From Larix kaempferi (lineage: Eukaryota > Streptophyta > Pinopsida > Pinales > Pinaceae): DNA of 64,000 bases. The notes beneath the pieces were generated by a model, which saw nothing but the letters and a program-made list of their open reading frames with translations, was not told where the DNA came from and made no database searches. Positions 46,849 through 58,071 of the stretch are shown piece after piece (the first letter of the stretch is position 1; each line of letters starts with the position of its first letter). The DNA lies in the NCBI GenBank assembly GCA_027924585.1, contig BSBM01000106.1:41360001-41424000 (forward strand). Reading direction: 5' to 3'. Made by a program: the position numbers and the translations under genes.

Positions 46849-47363
46849 TTATTCAACATTTATCTTGGGAAGAGGCTCAGTGAGAACAACTGTAGCTTGG
46901 TCATCTATCGAAACATATTGTAACTCGACCACACCTTTCTGCACCATATCACAAATGTATTGATACCGAATCTCTACATGCTTCAACTTGTCATGGAATA
47001 CAATATTCACTGATATCTGCACACAACTTTGGTTATCACAATGAATCACAGTTGGCTCTGGAATCTGGACAAAAAATATCGCAAGGATTTTCTGAAGCCA
47101 TACAGCTTCTCGAGCTACTATACTAGAAGCCATATACTCAGACTTTGCAGTACTGAGTGCTACTGAGGTTTGCTTCTTGCTACACTAGGAAGTCACTGCA
47201 GAACCCAAACTGAAGCAACAACCGAAAGTACTCTTCCTATCTGTAGCACATCCGTCCCAATCTGAGTCTGAAAATCCCTGCAATATGATGTCACACTCTG
47301 AAGCATATCTTAGTCCATAACCCACAGTGCCACACAAGTATCTGAGCACATTTTTTGTAGCAA
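46849..47363 (-). pseudogene. copia B RNase H
   Basis: Frame 47133-46849 encodes the end of RNase H: MASSIVAREAVWLQKIL, VIHCDNQSCVQIS and KHVEIRYQYI. Upstream (47134-47363) the start of the domain is readable with stops. Confidence 0.88.
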
Positions 47364-47364
47364 C

Positions 47365-48366
47365 CTAGTGAATATGTATCTGCTCACACATGAACTGGGT
47401 TAGAGCATTCACAACAAAACATATATCTGGTCTGGTGTTCGTTAGATACATCGGATATCCAATCCGCTGGTGATATATAGTGGGATCAATCAAATTTGAA
47501 TCTGAAGCAGAGTCCCTCAACTTCGTCAAATTTGCATCCATCGGTGTGGCCATGGACTTACAGTCCAACATTCTGAATCTCTTCAGAATATGAATGGTGT
47601 ATTTTTCTTGACTTAGAAAAATATCCTTCTGCCTCTTCCATACTTCTAGTCCCAAGAAGTAATACATCAATCCAAGATTCTTCATTTCAAACTCAGAGGC
47701 AAGTTATTTCTTACACCATACAATAATCTTCTCATTCCTTGTGAGAAACAGGTCATCAACATAAAGAACCAAAATCAGTGGCTCATCATCCAAAACCTTG
47801 TAGTGAATGTTGGGGTCTACATCACTCTTGGTGAATACCAATCTCACCAAGTATCTGTATATCCATCCATACCAAGCACTAAGTGCTTGCTTGAGTCCAT
47901 ATAGGGCCTTTTTCATCCTACATACGTGAGACTCCTTTCCATGGACAACAAACCCTTCTGGTTGTTCAATATAAACTTCTTCCTCAATAACACCATTGAG
48001 AAAGGTTGTCTTGACATCCATTTGATGCAGACTCCATCCCATAGTTGAATCAATAGCAATAATAGTCCTGATGGAATTATATCGAGCCAAAAGAGAAAAT
48101 GTGTCATCATAATCAAATTCCTCTTTCTGAGAGAATACTCTAGCAACAAATATATCCTTGTGTTTTTCAACACTACCATTTTCTCCATGATTGATTTTGT
48201 ACAACCACTTGTAAGTCACTACCGACTTCCCCTTAGGTCTCGGTACAAACTCCCACACATCATTCTTCATGATGAATTGGTATTCTTCCATCATGGCATC
48301 CTTCCAGACTTGATGTCTAGATGCTTCTCCATTGTTGGTAAGTTCTGAGTCAATGATGTGACTCAT
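47365..48366 (-). pseudogene. copia B reverse transcriptase (RVT_2 type)
   Basis: Frame 48366-47704 holds ASRHQVWKDAMMEEY, YKWLYKI, FSLLARYNSIRTI, LHQMDVKTTFLNG, KALYGLKQALSAWY and VLYVDDLFL, with YVDD intact at 47752-47763. After a shift near 47690 the frame 47685-47365 holds GLMYYFLGLEVWK and the YPMYLTNTRPDICF block. Confidence 0.92.
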
Positions 48367-48699
48367 CAGTGCAACATAACTTGAGAATCTCTGAGGTCTC
48401 TTTCTTTCTCAGAAAGTACCATGTGGAGCTTGATGCCCCTCTGCATCCTACAAAGTCTGTTGTGCCTATCTAGGCCTCTTCTGACCTACTCCAATATCTG
48501 TGGGAACATCAACTGGCTCAACTGGATCAATGGGATTGATCAATTCATCCTTCTCTACTAACTCCCTCTGAGCTACTAAAGGGGGAGATGATATCGTCTC
48601 CTTTGGGTATAACATCTCCTCATCATCGATCTCCATATCATATTCTCTACCTTTCCTTATATCCATCTATTCTTCAAAGGACACATCCCTACTAACTTC

Positions 48700-49985
48700 A
48701 ATCTGCCTCAATCATGGGATGTAAATTCTGTAGGCCTTTGAAGACTCGTTATATCCCACAAAATTTCCCTTCTTACCTGAAGGTTCTAACTTCGTACTCT
48801 TTTATTTGGGCACATGAATGTAGACTAGACAACCAAAGATACAAAGGTGGCCCACTTCTAGTTTCATTCCTGTGAAAGCTTCTTTCGGAGTCATGTTCTT
48901 CAAAATATTATGTGGGAATCTGTTTTGTACATAGACAGTTGTTATGTATGCTTCTTCCCATAAGAACATTGTTAGAATTTGGTCATGTATCATGGCTTTG
49001 GCTACCTCCACAATTGTTTTCTTCTTCCTTTCTGCAACTCCATTTTGTTGAGGGTTGTAGGGAACTGTGAGCTCCCTCTTAATTCCTTCTTCCGTGTATA
49101 AATCATTGAAATCTGTAGAGGTATATTCTTAACCATTATTTGATCTCAATATTTTAATCCTCTTTGCTGACAAATTCTCAACTTGTGCTTTGAATTCTTT
49201 TAATTTGTTGAGCACTTCCTCAAATTCCTTGGTCTTGAGAAAGTATATCCAAGTATTCCATGAGTAGTCATTAATAAATTTCACATAGTAATAATAGCCA
49301 CCTAGTGAAGCAACAGTCATGGGTCTGCACAAGTCAGAGTGCACTAGATCCAAAATTCCTTTAGATCTTCTCTCACTATTCGGGAAGGATCCCTTGGCAT
49401 TATTTCCAAGTGCACATCCTCTACATATTCCATCATGGTCTACATGAAGTACATGAAGTACTGGTAGACCTGTCACCATATTTATTAATGTTGGAAGAGC
49501 TTTATCATTCATATGAGCTAGTGTTTTGTGCCATAGGTCACCCATGCTCGTAGAATAATGAACAAGTGCTTGAGCTAGTGGAGTGCTCAATCGGTACAGG
49601 CTCTCCTCTCTTACACCAATTACTTTTTTTGTGTTCATGCTGAAGTTCTTGTGCCAAGCAAGAATTTTCCCTTCTGAAAATACTACCTTATATCCCTTTT
49701 CCTCCAAAGCAGATATGGAGACAATACTTATCTTCATACTAGGTACATAAAACACATCACTCAAGTGTAATGTGTCACTAGACTCTAACTGGAGGGAGGT
49801 AGCCCCAGATACTTTCACAGTGTAATTTGCATCATCCCCAAGTACAACACGGATATGGGATTCCTTCTAAAAAATTTCTAATAAATTTTCTTTATAGCCA
49901 GTCATATTCCTAGAAGCACCACTATCTATAAGCCATGTATCACTAGTGGTGGGAACAGTACCTAATAAGTTGAGATGAAGAAGAA
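48700..49985 (-). pseudogene. copia B protease and integrase
   Basis: Protease motif TWLIDSGASRNMTGY has DSGA at 49915-49926, followed by a stop near 49870. Frame 49818-49129 has the zinc region (LWHKTLAHMN, CRGCALG) and core with HSDLCRPM; the second catalytic site reads LRSNNG, Asp changed to Asn, followed by a stop. Frame 49011-48802 has the C-terminal part (FLWEEAYITTVYVQNRFP, TPKEAFTG). Confidence 0.9.
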
Positions 49986-50852
49986 TTATGTACGATATTC
50001 ATTCCTTTTCTTTTTATGATGATGATCTTCTTCTACATCAGCAGTAGTGGCTTCATGTTTCCTTTTGAATAATCTTGGACAATTTCTGGCATAATGACCA
50101 TAGGTCTTGCACCTGAAACATTGTACATGTGATAGGTATTTCTTCTTTTTTCTTCTGACCTGGAGGAGGGATAGATCTCTTACCTTGGTGATTATGATTG
50201 TGAAACCTTCTTCCCTTTCCCTTCCTTTCTTGGCATGGTCCATGAATTATTGATTCTCCTCGGGTTGAGTACCATGAAGTTTCTATCTTACTTGAATCCT
50301 TGTCTCTTCCTAAGTGCAATCCACCCATAATCTATCAAATTTGGGTAGCTTGGTTCGACCACTTATGCTTTGAATGAATGACTCCCAAGATGGTGGAAGA
50401 CCATTTAGAGTAGTAATGACAAGCTCCTTATCATCAATGGTTTCTCCATTGGAATTAAGCTTGCCCCTTAGTTCTGTGATCCTAATGAAGTATGGGGCAA
50501 TTGATTCAGACTTGGAAATCTTCATATTTGATAGTTGGTTCCTCAATGTCAGAGTCACATTGATGCTACTATGATCAAATATATTCTTTAGGGTTTTGAA
50601 AATCCTCCTAGTTGTATTCTTTTGTGATATTTGAGGAACCAAATGGTCTTTGACTAAGTCCACCAATATCCTTCTTGCTCTAGCATCATTCTTCCTCCAT
50701 TGAGGTTTCTCCTCTTCAACTTCTAGTTCTAGAACCTTCTCATTTACAAAATTCAAGAGATCATTTTATTTAAGAATGAGAAGAACCCTAGACTTTCAAG
50801 AGATTAAATTGGAAGCCCCATCTAGACAATCTTCAACCTTCATTCCAATCAT
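49986..50852 (-). pseudogene. copia B gag
   Basis: Start codon at 50850-50852 (MIGMKVEDCLDGAS). Two early stops (a Trp codon changed to TGA, then TAA) precede the open frame 50756-50310, which has FDHSSINVTLTLRNQLSN and GLPPSWESFIQSISG. The last part (50243-49986) has the zinc knuckle CFRCKTYGHYARNC (about 50080-50123). Confidence 0.9.
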
Positions 50853-51207
50853 CTTGACTATAGATCTGAAGCAGAAACCCTAGCAAAAACTAGGCCAAAA
50901 ATGAAGATTGGATTCTTGAGAAACTGACTCCATAGGAAAATGCACCCTAGAAAGGCGAGTTGAGAGAAGGTAGGGTGGAGCAAAATATGTGGAGGGAACA
51001 TCACAAAACTTGAAACCCTAATTTCTACAGGAACTGCCGCAACTGCAGAATTAGGTCAAAGTTGAAACTTCTCAGAATTGGATTCTACTTTTACCAAAAG
51101 ATGCGCCTTCCCTAGGGAGAATTTTCCAAGGCTCTTTTTCTGCAAAATTGATGAGGGAAGGCCTCATAATATGAAACCCTGGCTTCTGACAATGGCTTCT
51201 TCTAGTA

Positions 51208-51221
51208 CTTCTCTAATACCA
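51208..51221 (-). promoter_or_regulatory. copia B primer-binding site
   Basis: Minus strand TGGTATTAGAGAAG, a further decayed initiator-Met-type site adjoining the 5' LTR. Confidence 0.8.
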
Positions 51222-51795
51222 AGTTAGTTTTTCATATAATTATAACAGTATAATTTAATTGCATATGAACAATAGGATCACTAGAAGAAAGACAAAGCAC
51301 AGAAACAAAGAACATGAGAATTTATCCTGGGAAACCCAATAGGGAGAAAAACCAACAACCTTCATATAGAGATGAACAATTCTGAGAACAGAGTACAAGG
51401 ATGAGAGAGAGAAAGTGGAAAGTCTCTTCAAGTAGAAACCCCAAAAATATGCTTCTCCTTGCTGCAGATGCGATTTCCTCTCGAAGTGATGCGAACTTGT
51501 GTGTATTGAGTGAGTGACCAAATGAGGCACCCAACCTCTCTATTTATACACTTTCCAAACTGGCTTTTTCCCTTACTAGCTCAACTTCTCTAACTACACG
51601 GTCAACTTGACCCGGGAACAAATAAAATAATGTTTATTTAATTCTTTTCTTTGGGTAATTTATCCCTAAGGTTTACATTGATTCTTTCAAGGATTTTACA
51701 TAATTAATTACATCAAAATCATCTCTCGTAGGAGGTACAAATCATTACAATAAAATATAATAAGAATAACTTCCGAAGTTGCACTAATTCCAACA
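51222..51795 (-). repeat. copia B 5' LTR
   Basis: 574 bp; first base of the plus-strand TGTTAG end has changed to A. TATA box TATAAATAG on the minus strand at 51540-51548. Confidence 0.93.
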
Positions 51796-51894
51796 ATACA
51801 TTTTAAATCCTATTAATTTGAACAATTACAATAATATCTCCCATTGATCAGTTATTGAATTTATCTGACTTTATAAAACTTGAGATTATATATA

Positions 51895-53037
51895 TCAAGC
51901 ACACATCCGTTGAAAAGCCACTTGCCAAACTATATGAAGAGCCAAAAGTTCAACTGAACTGTTTGAACCTTCTCCCAAGTAGGATAAAAATTGAATGTAT
52001 TTGCTTTTACTAAAGAGAATGACTCCACCTATACTGTGTCGATGCTCTTCCAATTTATATGCTCCATAAAAAAATGCCCAATGATTATCATAATTAATAT
52101 GAAGGAGAGGCAGAGGTTTGTTGATATTGATCTTCGACTCTTCTTTGAAATATTTAGCCAACGGGCATATAGTAGCAGTAACTTTGTGAGCACTGAAACT
52201 ATTGATCCAAAAAAAGCATAGCATTCCTAGTAATCCAAATATTCTAGATTGTTAGAAAAGGAATTGCTTGATAGTTATTTAATATCTATTTAGGTATTTC
52301 GAGACTCACTCCTTGTAAATTGGATGAACAATGTTCACATCATAGGAGATTTGAATCTACAGAGCTTAGGGCATGAAGTCAAATCGGCAACAAACTTGTT
52401 CCTCCAAGTTTCCTTTTCCCATGTCTATAGAGAGCAAAATCAACAAGCATACCGTTTATCCAAGATCGGTCTAACAAAGGATCTTGGTACCCTATATATT
52501 CAGGATGTGGATGGTGATTCGGTTCCTGAAACAACTTGGGAGATGTGATTTTGTACTTTTGCTGTTGTCATGAATTTTTCTACTTTGAAGGCATTATGAC
52601 TATTAGATTGTGCTTGGATTTTTGTTAAGTTTTTCCAACTTTGGGATGTTATGTCTATGTTTTTTCAATCGGGATTTATAGCCAGTTTTACTCCCATGAA
52701 ATTTTTGGTTTTGTTGAGGTTGGAAACCTACTACTATTTTGTACTTATGAAGAATGTATTTTTGTCTAAGTATGTATGTTTCCACACTATTCAGCCATTG
52801 TGTCAAGATTTTTGGAAAATGATTGTGTAGAGATTTAGATAGACTAACACGTTTTGGGTGGACACTCCACCCATCTTCAGGATCATCAAGCTTCTTGTAA
52901 TCGTGAAGATGGGTGGAGTGTCCACCCAAAATGCATCGGTCTATCTAAATCTCTACAGAGTTACTTTCCAGAAACCTTGATACAATGTATTTTCATTCTA
53001 TTATGAATAGAAATATGCTTTTTTCCAGAAAAAAATA
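51895..53037 (+). mobile_element. LINE remnant with inverted 5' half
   Basis: The N-terminal half of a plant LINE RNase H domain reads on the minus strand (52224-51895: HWAFFYGAYK, GGVILFS, LGEGSNSSVELLALH, first Asp changed to Tyr). The C-terminal half reads on the plus strand (52293-52548: FRDSLLVNWMNN, FSHVYREQNQQAYRLSKIGL). A 3' untranslated region follows with a large foldback and a tail ending ttttttccagaaaaaaa (53030). This head-to-head order matches the 5' inversions made by twin priming in LINE integration. Confidence 0.75.
52796..52987. repeat. 192-bp foldback, 84-bp arms
   Basis: Arms 52796-52879 and 52904-52987 match at about 72 of 84 positions; the inner 54 bases match at 49. 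Loop of 24 nt. The innermost 28 bases are perfect and contain gggtggacactccaccc, itself partly palindromic. It lies in the 3' region of the LINE remnant. Confidence 0.92.
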
Positions 53038-54114
53038 TATATGAAACACACATGTCACATATATGATTTAGATGTTCCGTATTGCATCATCCTTTTAAAT
53101 ACCTATGGAGGGAATATTTCCTTTTTCATTTTCAATTAAAAAGATGAAATATTCAATTTTTTTTATTTTCCTATATTAATTTTAAAGATTTTTTTATTAA
53201 CACATTCTAGAGCGATTGAACATTGTTTCGTTTTATTTGATTGGTTAATAACCAAAATATTTAATGAGTACAAGTTTGATTTTGACATTAGCTTTCTGAT
53301 AGAAAAAAATGATTTTGACATTAGGGAAAAGAGGAAAATTTGAAATATAAAAATTAAAAAAAATCTTCTTTTTAAAAAAAAATATAAAATTATAAAATTA
53401 AAATATAATATAGAAAAATGTTTCATTTTATAGTTAAATTATGTGATAACTATAAATTTGTATAATAATTTCGAATTATAAAAATGAAAGATAATAACAA
53501 ATTTTATCTAATCTATTAGATAATAAATATATATTAAAATAATAATAATAAATAATTTTAGTTTGAAAAAATAATAATAAAAAATTTGATGTGATGAATT
53601 TGCTTCCAATTATAATAATGATTTACAAAATCAAAGAGTAAGATCAAGAAAAATAGAAATAGATTTATTATTTATATATAATTTTTAATGTTTTATTTTA
53701 TTATTAAATTATTTAATGAATATAAGTTAATTATCAACATGAAAGTGATAAGCATTGTAATAAATAAATATTTAATGATTACAAATACAAGTCATGATTT
53801 TCAACTATGGAATCAAAAAATTATTATTAATTATTTACAATTTAAAGATATTATTAAAATATTTAATGAAGATAAATTATGATTTTTAAATATGGAATTA
53901 AACATTATTATTAATTATTTATATTTTAATTTTATTATTAAATTATTTAATAAGTGTAAGTTAGTTAATCAATATTAAGGTGATAAGTATGGTAACAAAG
54001 AATAAAAAAGGAAATGCAGATTAAGCATCCATATATGTAATTATTCACGAACATGTCATTGACTTGAACATGTTATTAGTCTTTTTATGTTTATTGACTA
54101 TAAATAATATTAAG
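53038..54114. other. AT-rich noncoding stretch
   Basis: Very AT-rich, with recurring words such as aaattatttaatgaatataag; no supported gene. Confidence 0.6.
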
Positions 54115-55300
54115 TATTAGGCGTTCACTTTTTCTAGAGAAGTCTATGTCATTGGTTGAGCAATGTGAAAGACTGGCGGCCCTTCGCTGTTTTGTTTTGT
54201 GATAGGGGAAGTTTGGTTGGCTCACAGTCATTGCATCTTTGAAGGAGTGAAGCCAAATGTGACAGTTTTTTTTTGCTGTAGAGCATTTGCTGCTTTTAAG
54301 GATTATAATAATTTCGGGGCTTTTTCTTGACGGTTCTTTTTGTAGACCTGTCTTTCATGCACCCATCGCTGAACGGATTTATCTCTGTGGTTTTTTTGAC
54401 GGGGTTACTCAGCTTGGTGTTGCTTCCAGTGGAGTTGGGGTAGTCATTTTTCTGAGTGTAAATAGGTTTTTCAAATTATGGATGAATACTAGTGAAGGAA
54501 CCAATAGGCGCAGTGAACTTATAGCTTTCTAGTTGTTCTTCCGTTTTGCTTGTTTTAAAGGGGTTCCTGTCTCCCGGTCATGGGAGATTCAAAGGTTATT
54601 ATTATGTAGGCAAATGAAACTACTTCTTTAAATGTGCTTTTGCTTACTCATTGGTTGCACAAGACTCTGCTCTTATTAATCGTTTTGAAAATATCTCTAA
54701 CCATGTATACAGTGAATCAAATCAGCTGGCAGATGAGCTTTCAAAATGTGCTTTATCATCTCTTGAGGGCTTAAGTCTCTGGAAGGATTGATCAGTTGTT
54801 ATCTCATGGCTCCGTGGATTTTCTTCAGTTCTAGTCCGTTCTTATTTACTTTCTACTTATGCACTATATATATTTTATGAGGCTGTAACATCTCTCTTTT
54901 TGCAGGTGACTAGTATTTTTTAGGCCAAAGTCTAGTTGGGTTTTTGGCAGTCATGTTTCTTTCTTGTTACTTATCCAGTGTGAGATGCCAGAGCGGAGAT
55001 GTTTTTCCCAGGGGTTGGTTGCTTGGTTATTCCCTATGGTTTTTGTGGGATATATCTGCACTATGTTTCGGCCGATGGCATCAGCTTGCTACTTTTTTTT
55101 CTATTTATTATGGACATGTATTAGTGTAGTGGTTGCTCTATTTCTGTTTGACCATGGTCTTGTGTTGCCTTACTTTGGAGGCTTGGCACTCTTTTTGGGA
55201 TGTTTTATCTGAAAGACTGGTTGTAACCCTGGACTTATGCTCAGACTATACTATTTCCTCTTTATTAATAATATGCTATTTTTTCTCTCATAAAAAAATC
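54115..55300 (+). mobile_element. second LINE remnant, RNase H domain and 3' tail
   Basis: 54378-54532 encodes CGFFDGVTQLGVASS, VGVVIFL and EGTNRRSELIAF. After stops, 54690-54790 encodes the RNase H end (SNHVYSESNQLADELSKCAL). A typical plant LINE tail with ggctgtaac and tttattaataatatgct ends at ctcataaaaaaat (55290-55300). A 31-bp near-identical sequence (tttttatgtttattga and following) lies left of the remnant (54082) and again at 55326, a possible but not adjacent target duplication. Confidence 0.7.
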
Positions 55301-55508
55301 ATATTAATGTTTTTAAAAACATTATTTTTATGTTTATTGATTATAAATCATATTACTGTTTTTAAAAACATGGATAAAGGAATTGTACATAATGATGTTT
55401 TTTTATATTTTTATATTTTTAAAATTATCGGGTCCATTCAACAATTCCAATTCCTGTGATTTAGTGGTTATTCCTATTCACAGCCAATTCCAGCAATACT
55501 ATTGGAAC

Positions 55509-55605
55509 GGGCCGTCGACGAAGAGGTCACTGGTTCGAAACTCAGCCCACGGTGCAGGGCCGTCGATGAAGAGGGTTCTTGTTCGAAACTCGCCCCCACG
55601 GTGCA
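55509..55605. repeat. 48-49 bp tandem duplication with tRNA B-box-like core
   Basis: Copies 55509-55556 and 55557-55605 start gggccgtcga, contain gttcgaaact and end cacggtgca. The first copy's ggttcgaaactc resembles a B box, but no tRNA fold or A box is present. Confidence 0.85.
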
Positions 55606-55679
55606 GCGGCATACGAGACGGTCGTTGAGATTTGTGAACACGAATATTCTGGATGTTCAACATTCATCTAAGCCATTAT

Positions 55680-56327
55680 TCAAAAGTTCCACAACTCGGT
55701 GGGGTCGACGATGATATTCACGTGCTCATGCTGCTGGCAAAAACTGCAAATAAGTTCCAACGCCAAAACCTCCTCAATTGATGGCATTCTCTCCAAATTC
55801 AGGCCCAGGGGGACATCATTGGTGTCTGATACCTCAGACAGACATTCCCTCAAATCCAAGTCACGTTCATTCGATATTTGATGACTGTCACTCGACAACT
55901 GTGTTTCTGAAACTGAAGTCAATGTTGACGGCGATGCGGATCCCTCCGTCGCCTTATCATTGATTTTCTGCAGAGAGGGCGAACTCGAAGGGAGTTGATG
56001 CAAGGCATATTTGGTGGCGGCAACTTGAATCTGCCGACGGGAAAGAGAAGACGCAGAGGGAATATCGGGCACACAATTGGGAAAATTGAATTTGGCCTTG
56101 GGACCTCTCAGACAATACACTGCGGCGTCATAGGCGCGGGCGGCCTGTTGGGCACTTCGGTAAGACCCCAGCCATAACTTCTCTCGAGATCTAGGCATTC
56201 GAATTTCTGATACCCAGCTCCCCCATTTTCGCAATTGAATTCCCTTAAATTGGCGGCACTTTTTCACGCAATCTTCGCCTTCTACAGCATGGGCATGGTC
56301 ATTCTCCTGCAGGGAGCGTTTCTCCAT
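55680..56327 (-). CDS. AP2/ERF-domain transcription factor (ERF/DREB group II-like)
   Basis: An intact single-exon frame of 215 codons. The AP2/ERF DNA-binding domain spans about residues 26-83, with [37 protein letters not shown] and [12 protein letters not shown]. Val39 (position 14 of the domain) fits the DREB subfamily, while position 19 is Met44 instead of Glu. WVSEIR.P and WLGSY resemble the ERF012-ERF015 group of Arabidopsis. Residues 174-178 (LGLNL) match the LxLxL EAR repression motif, and the product ends ELWNF, as do many plant DREB-type proteins. Expected role: nuclear binding to DRE or GCC-type promoter elements, probably as a repressor (inferred). The start is the first ATG in frame, about 120 bases downstream of the expected initiation region. 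It is the only gene here without defects. Confidence 0.93.
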   Translation of the reverse strand: MEKRSLQENDHAHAVEGEDCVKKCRQFKGIQLRKWGSWVSEIRMPRSREKLWLGSYRSAQQAARAYDAAVYCLRGPKAKFNFPNCVPDIPSASSLSRRQIQVAATKYALHQLPSSSPSLQKINDKATEGSASPSTLTSVSETQLSSDSHQISNERDLDLRECLSEVSDTNDVPLGLNLERMPSIEEVLALELICSFCQQHEHVNIIVDPTELWNF

Positions 56328-56471
56328 ATTTGGCGGCGCAGAAGAAGCTCAAAGGTAGCAGGACTGAGATATTGCAGTTTTTTTATGGGGCGAGTGAGAG
56401 ATCATTGGGAGTTACTGAGTTCAAATACAGATAAATGGTTTGCAATGGGAGGAATTAATAAGATATGGAAG

Positions 56472-56479
56472 TATATATA
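56472..56479 (-). promoter_or_regulatory. TATA box of the AP2/ERF gene
   Basis: On the minus strand a CT repeat leads into TATATATAC, 145-152 bases upstream of the start codon, which would place initiation near 56445. This context is common in plant promoters. Confidence 0.75.
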
Positions 56480-56499
56480 GAGAGAGAGAGTACAGGAAA

Positions 56500-57388
56500 G
56501 GCGATGGAGAGAAATGGTAAAGCGCGTGTATGAGATCTGCCATGACAAAGGATTGCATTCGATCTTGAAAGGAAGACATGGGTGGCTCAATTGAAAACGT
56601 GAAGAGATTGTGGTTTCACACGTTTCGGAGCGATTTTCAGCGTGGGGCCCGCAGATGTGGTAAATCTTGATGTTTGATTGCCCACGGGTGCTATCATTGT
56701 TCATTTTATTATTGGATACTCGCCCCCATCGCTAAGAATCTGGTGACTTCTAGTGACGAATAAACATGCATTTCTCAAGTTTTTAATGCTGAATTCCACA
56801 TTGGATTACCGTAATGAACTAAGCTGCTGATGGCGTGCTCTTTCCGGCGAGATTGATGGAGTCCTCGCGCAACCGAGTCAACTAATACCACACACTCTCT
56901 CACTTTGGGTGTGTGTGAGAATTCCATCTTCCTTATAAAGTATGCTTTTATATATATATAAAATAAATTTTTATTTAATATTTTAATCAATATTTAATAA
57001 TTCGTCTATAGGCCCTTCAATGAGTTTTTCTGTGTATATGGAGTGCGATCGCGTGCTTTTAATTAGAGATTAAGTTAAGGATTAGGGGCTTTCATGAAAG
57101 ATCTGGCTCAATTTTAGGGTTTGCTAATGGGTTACCTAAACGTTTTTACTAATCACACTTTGGGTTACCGTTTTTTTTTTTTGGCTAATCACAATGTAAT
57201 CCAACTCTTGCCACCGGGTGAGGAAGGGAATCGATCGGTGATCCGCTATGGAAGGGAATCAAGAGGCGAACATGCAGAACAACATTTTGTTTATATTGTA
57301 TGTTTATATGCTCCCCCAAAACTAAACAAATTATATGCTCGCCCAAAACTAACCAAAGGAAATCATTTATCATGGATCATGGATGGTA
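56500..57388. other. upstream region of the AP2/ERF gene and noncoding DNA
   Basis: Contains an ACGT core (cacacgtttcg, 56621) that might bind bZIP factors. No other gene is supported; the 112-codon frame at 57121 has no recognisable content. Confidence 0.45.
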
Positions 57389-57480
57389 GATTGCATCAAT
57401 GGATCAGATCGGGAAGTTATGGTGGATTGCATCAATGGATCAGATCGCGGATTGCATGAGTGGATCAGATTGCGGATTGC
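57389..57480. repeat. short tandem repeat, about 25 bp, three copies
   Basis: The unit ggattgcatcaatggatcag plus atcgc recurs with small changes and one inserted gaagttatggt segment, which appears again near 57541. Confidence 0.8.
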
Positions 57481-57975
57481 TCCTACTATTGTATTAATAA
57501 TCATGCTTTTGTAAATCATGTAGGAGTTGGCTCAGATCAGGAAGTTATGGCGCATTAGGAAAAACTATGGAGCTGTGGTGGGCGGTGCTGGTTATTGGCA
57601 GCGCGATTGCATTATGTCGTCATATAATTAAAGGTATTTTAACCCTCTGTCAAGATATCAATATTAAATTCACAAATTACAGTCAGTTACGTTTCAGTAC
57701 TTGATGTGAAGCCAACGGAAACCCAAGCATAACGTTAAGAGATCAACATCCCTGTATCTCTTACACTAGTCGATTTGGATCTCGGCTATAGATCAGACAT
57801 ACTGCAAAAAGGAAATCATTGGCCGATCGGCAAGGATGACTTCATTGGCATTAGGTGTACCAGTGATAGATCCACCTGAAAATAAAATTTTGACAAGACC
57901 TCTCTCGCCCATCCAATGCCTCTTTCGTCCGAGTGGCTGCCCATCAATTTCTGAGATAATAAATTTCATGCATTA

Positions 57976-58020
57976 ATGTCTACAGGTATGATGGCTTTAG
58001 GCCATCATACCTGTAGACAT
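57976..58020. repeat. perfect 20-bp inverted repeat with 5-nt loop
   Basis: Arms atgtctacaggtatgatggc (57976-57995) and its exact complement (58001-58020) flank tttag. It lies 52 bases beyond the donor end of the terpene-synthase-like exon. Confidence 0.97.
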
Positions 58021-58071
58021 AATCATGACCAGAGTTGAACCAACAGAGGAGAATCATGATAAGAGTTTAAC

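Larger units (their letters stand above)
45310..51795 (-). mobile_element. copia B: nearly full-length Ty1/copia element
   Basis: LTRs 45310-45887 (578 bp, 3' LTR) and 51222-51795 (574 bp, 5' LTR) enclose, on the minus strand, a primer site (51208-51221), gag, protease, integrase, reverse transcriptase, RNase H, a repeat-rich 3' region and a polypurine tract GAGAGGGAG (45888-45896). LTR divergence by eye is about 10%. Its left LTR also serves as the 5' LTR of copia A, so the two elements are in tandem. Confidence 0.93.

Noticed and set aside
54082-55356. 31-bp flanking repeat as target duplication of the second LINE remnant
   Set aside because: The right copy lies about 25 bases beyond the A-rich tail within a separate tandem duplication, so it is not clearly a target duplication.
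55532-55590. tRNA gene suggested by ggttcgaaactc
   Set aside because: No A box, acceptor stem or anticodon arm can be built around it.
57121-57459. 112-codon plus-strand frame
   Set aside because: Its C-terminal part is the 25-bp tandem repeat and the rest has no recognisable content.
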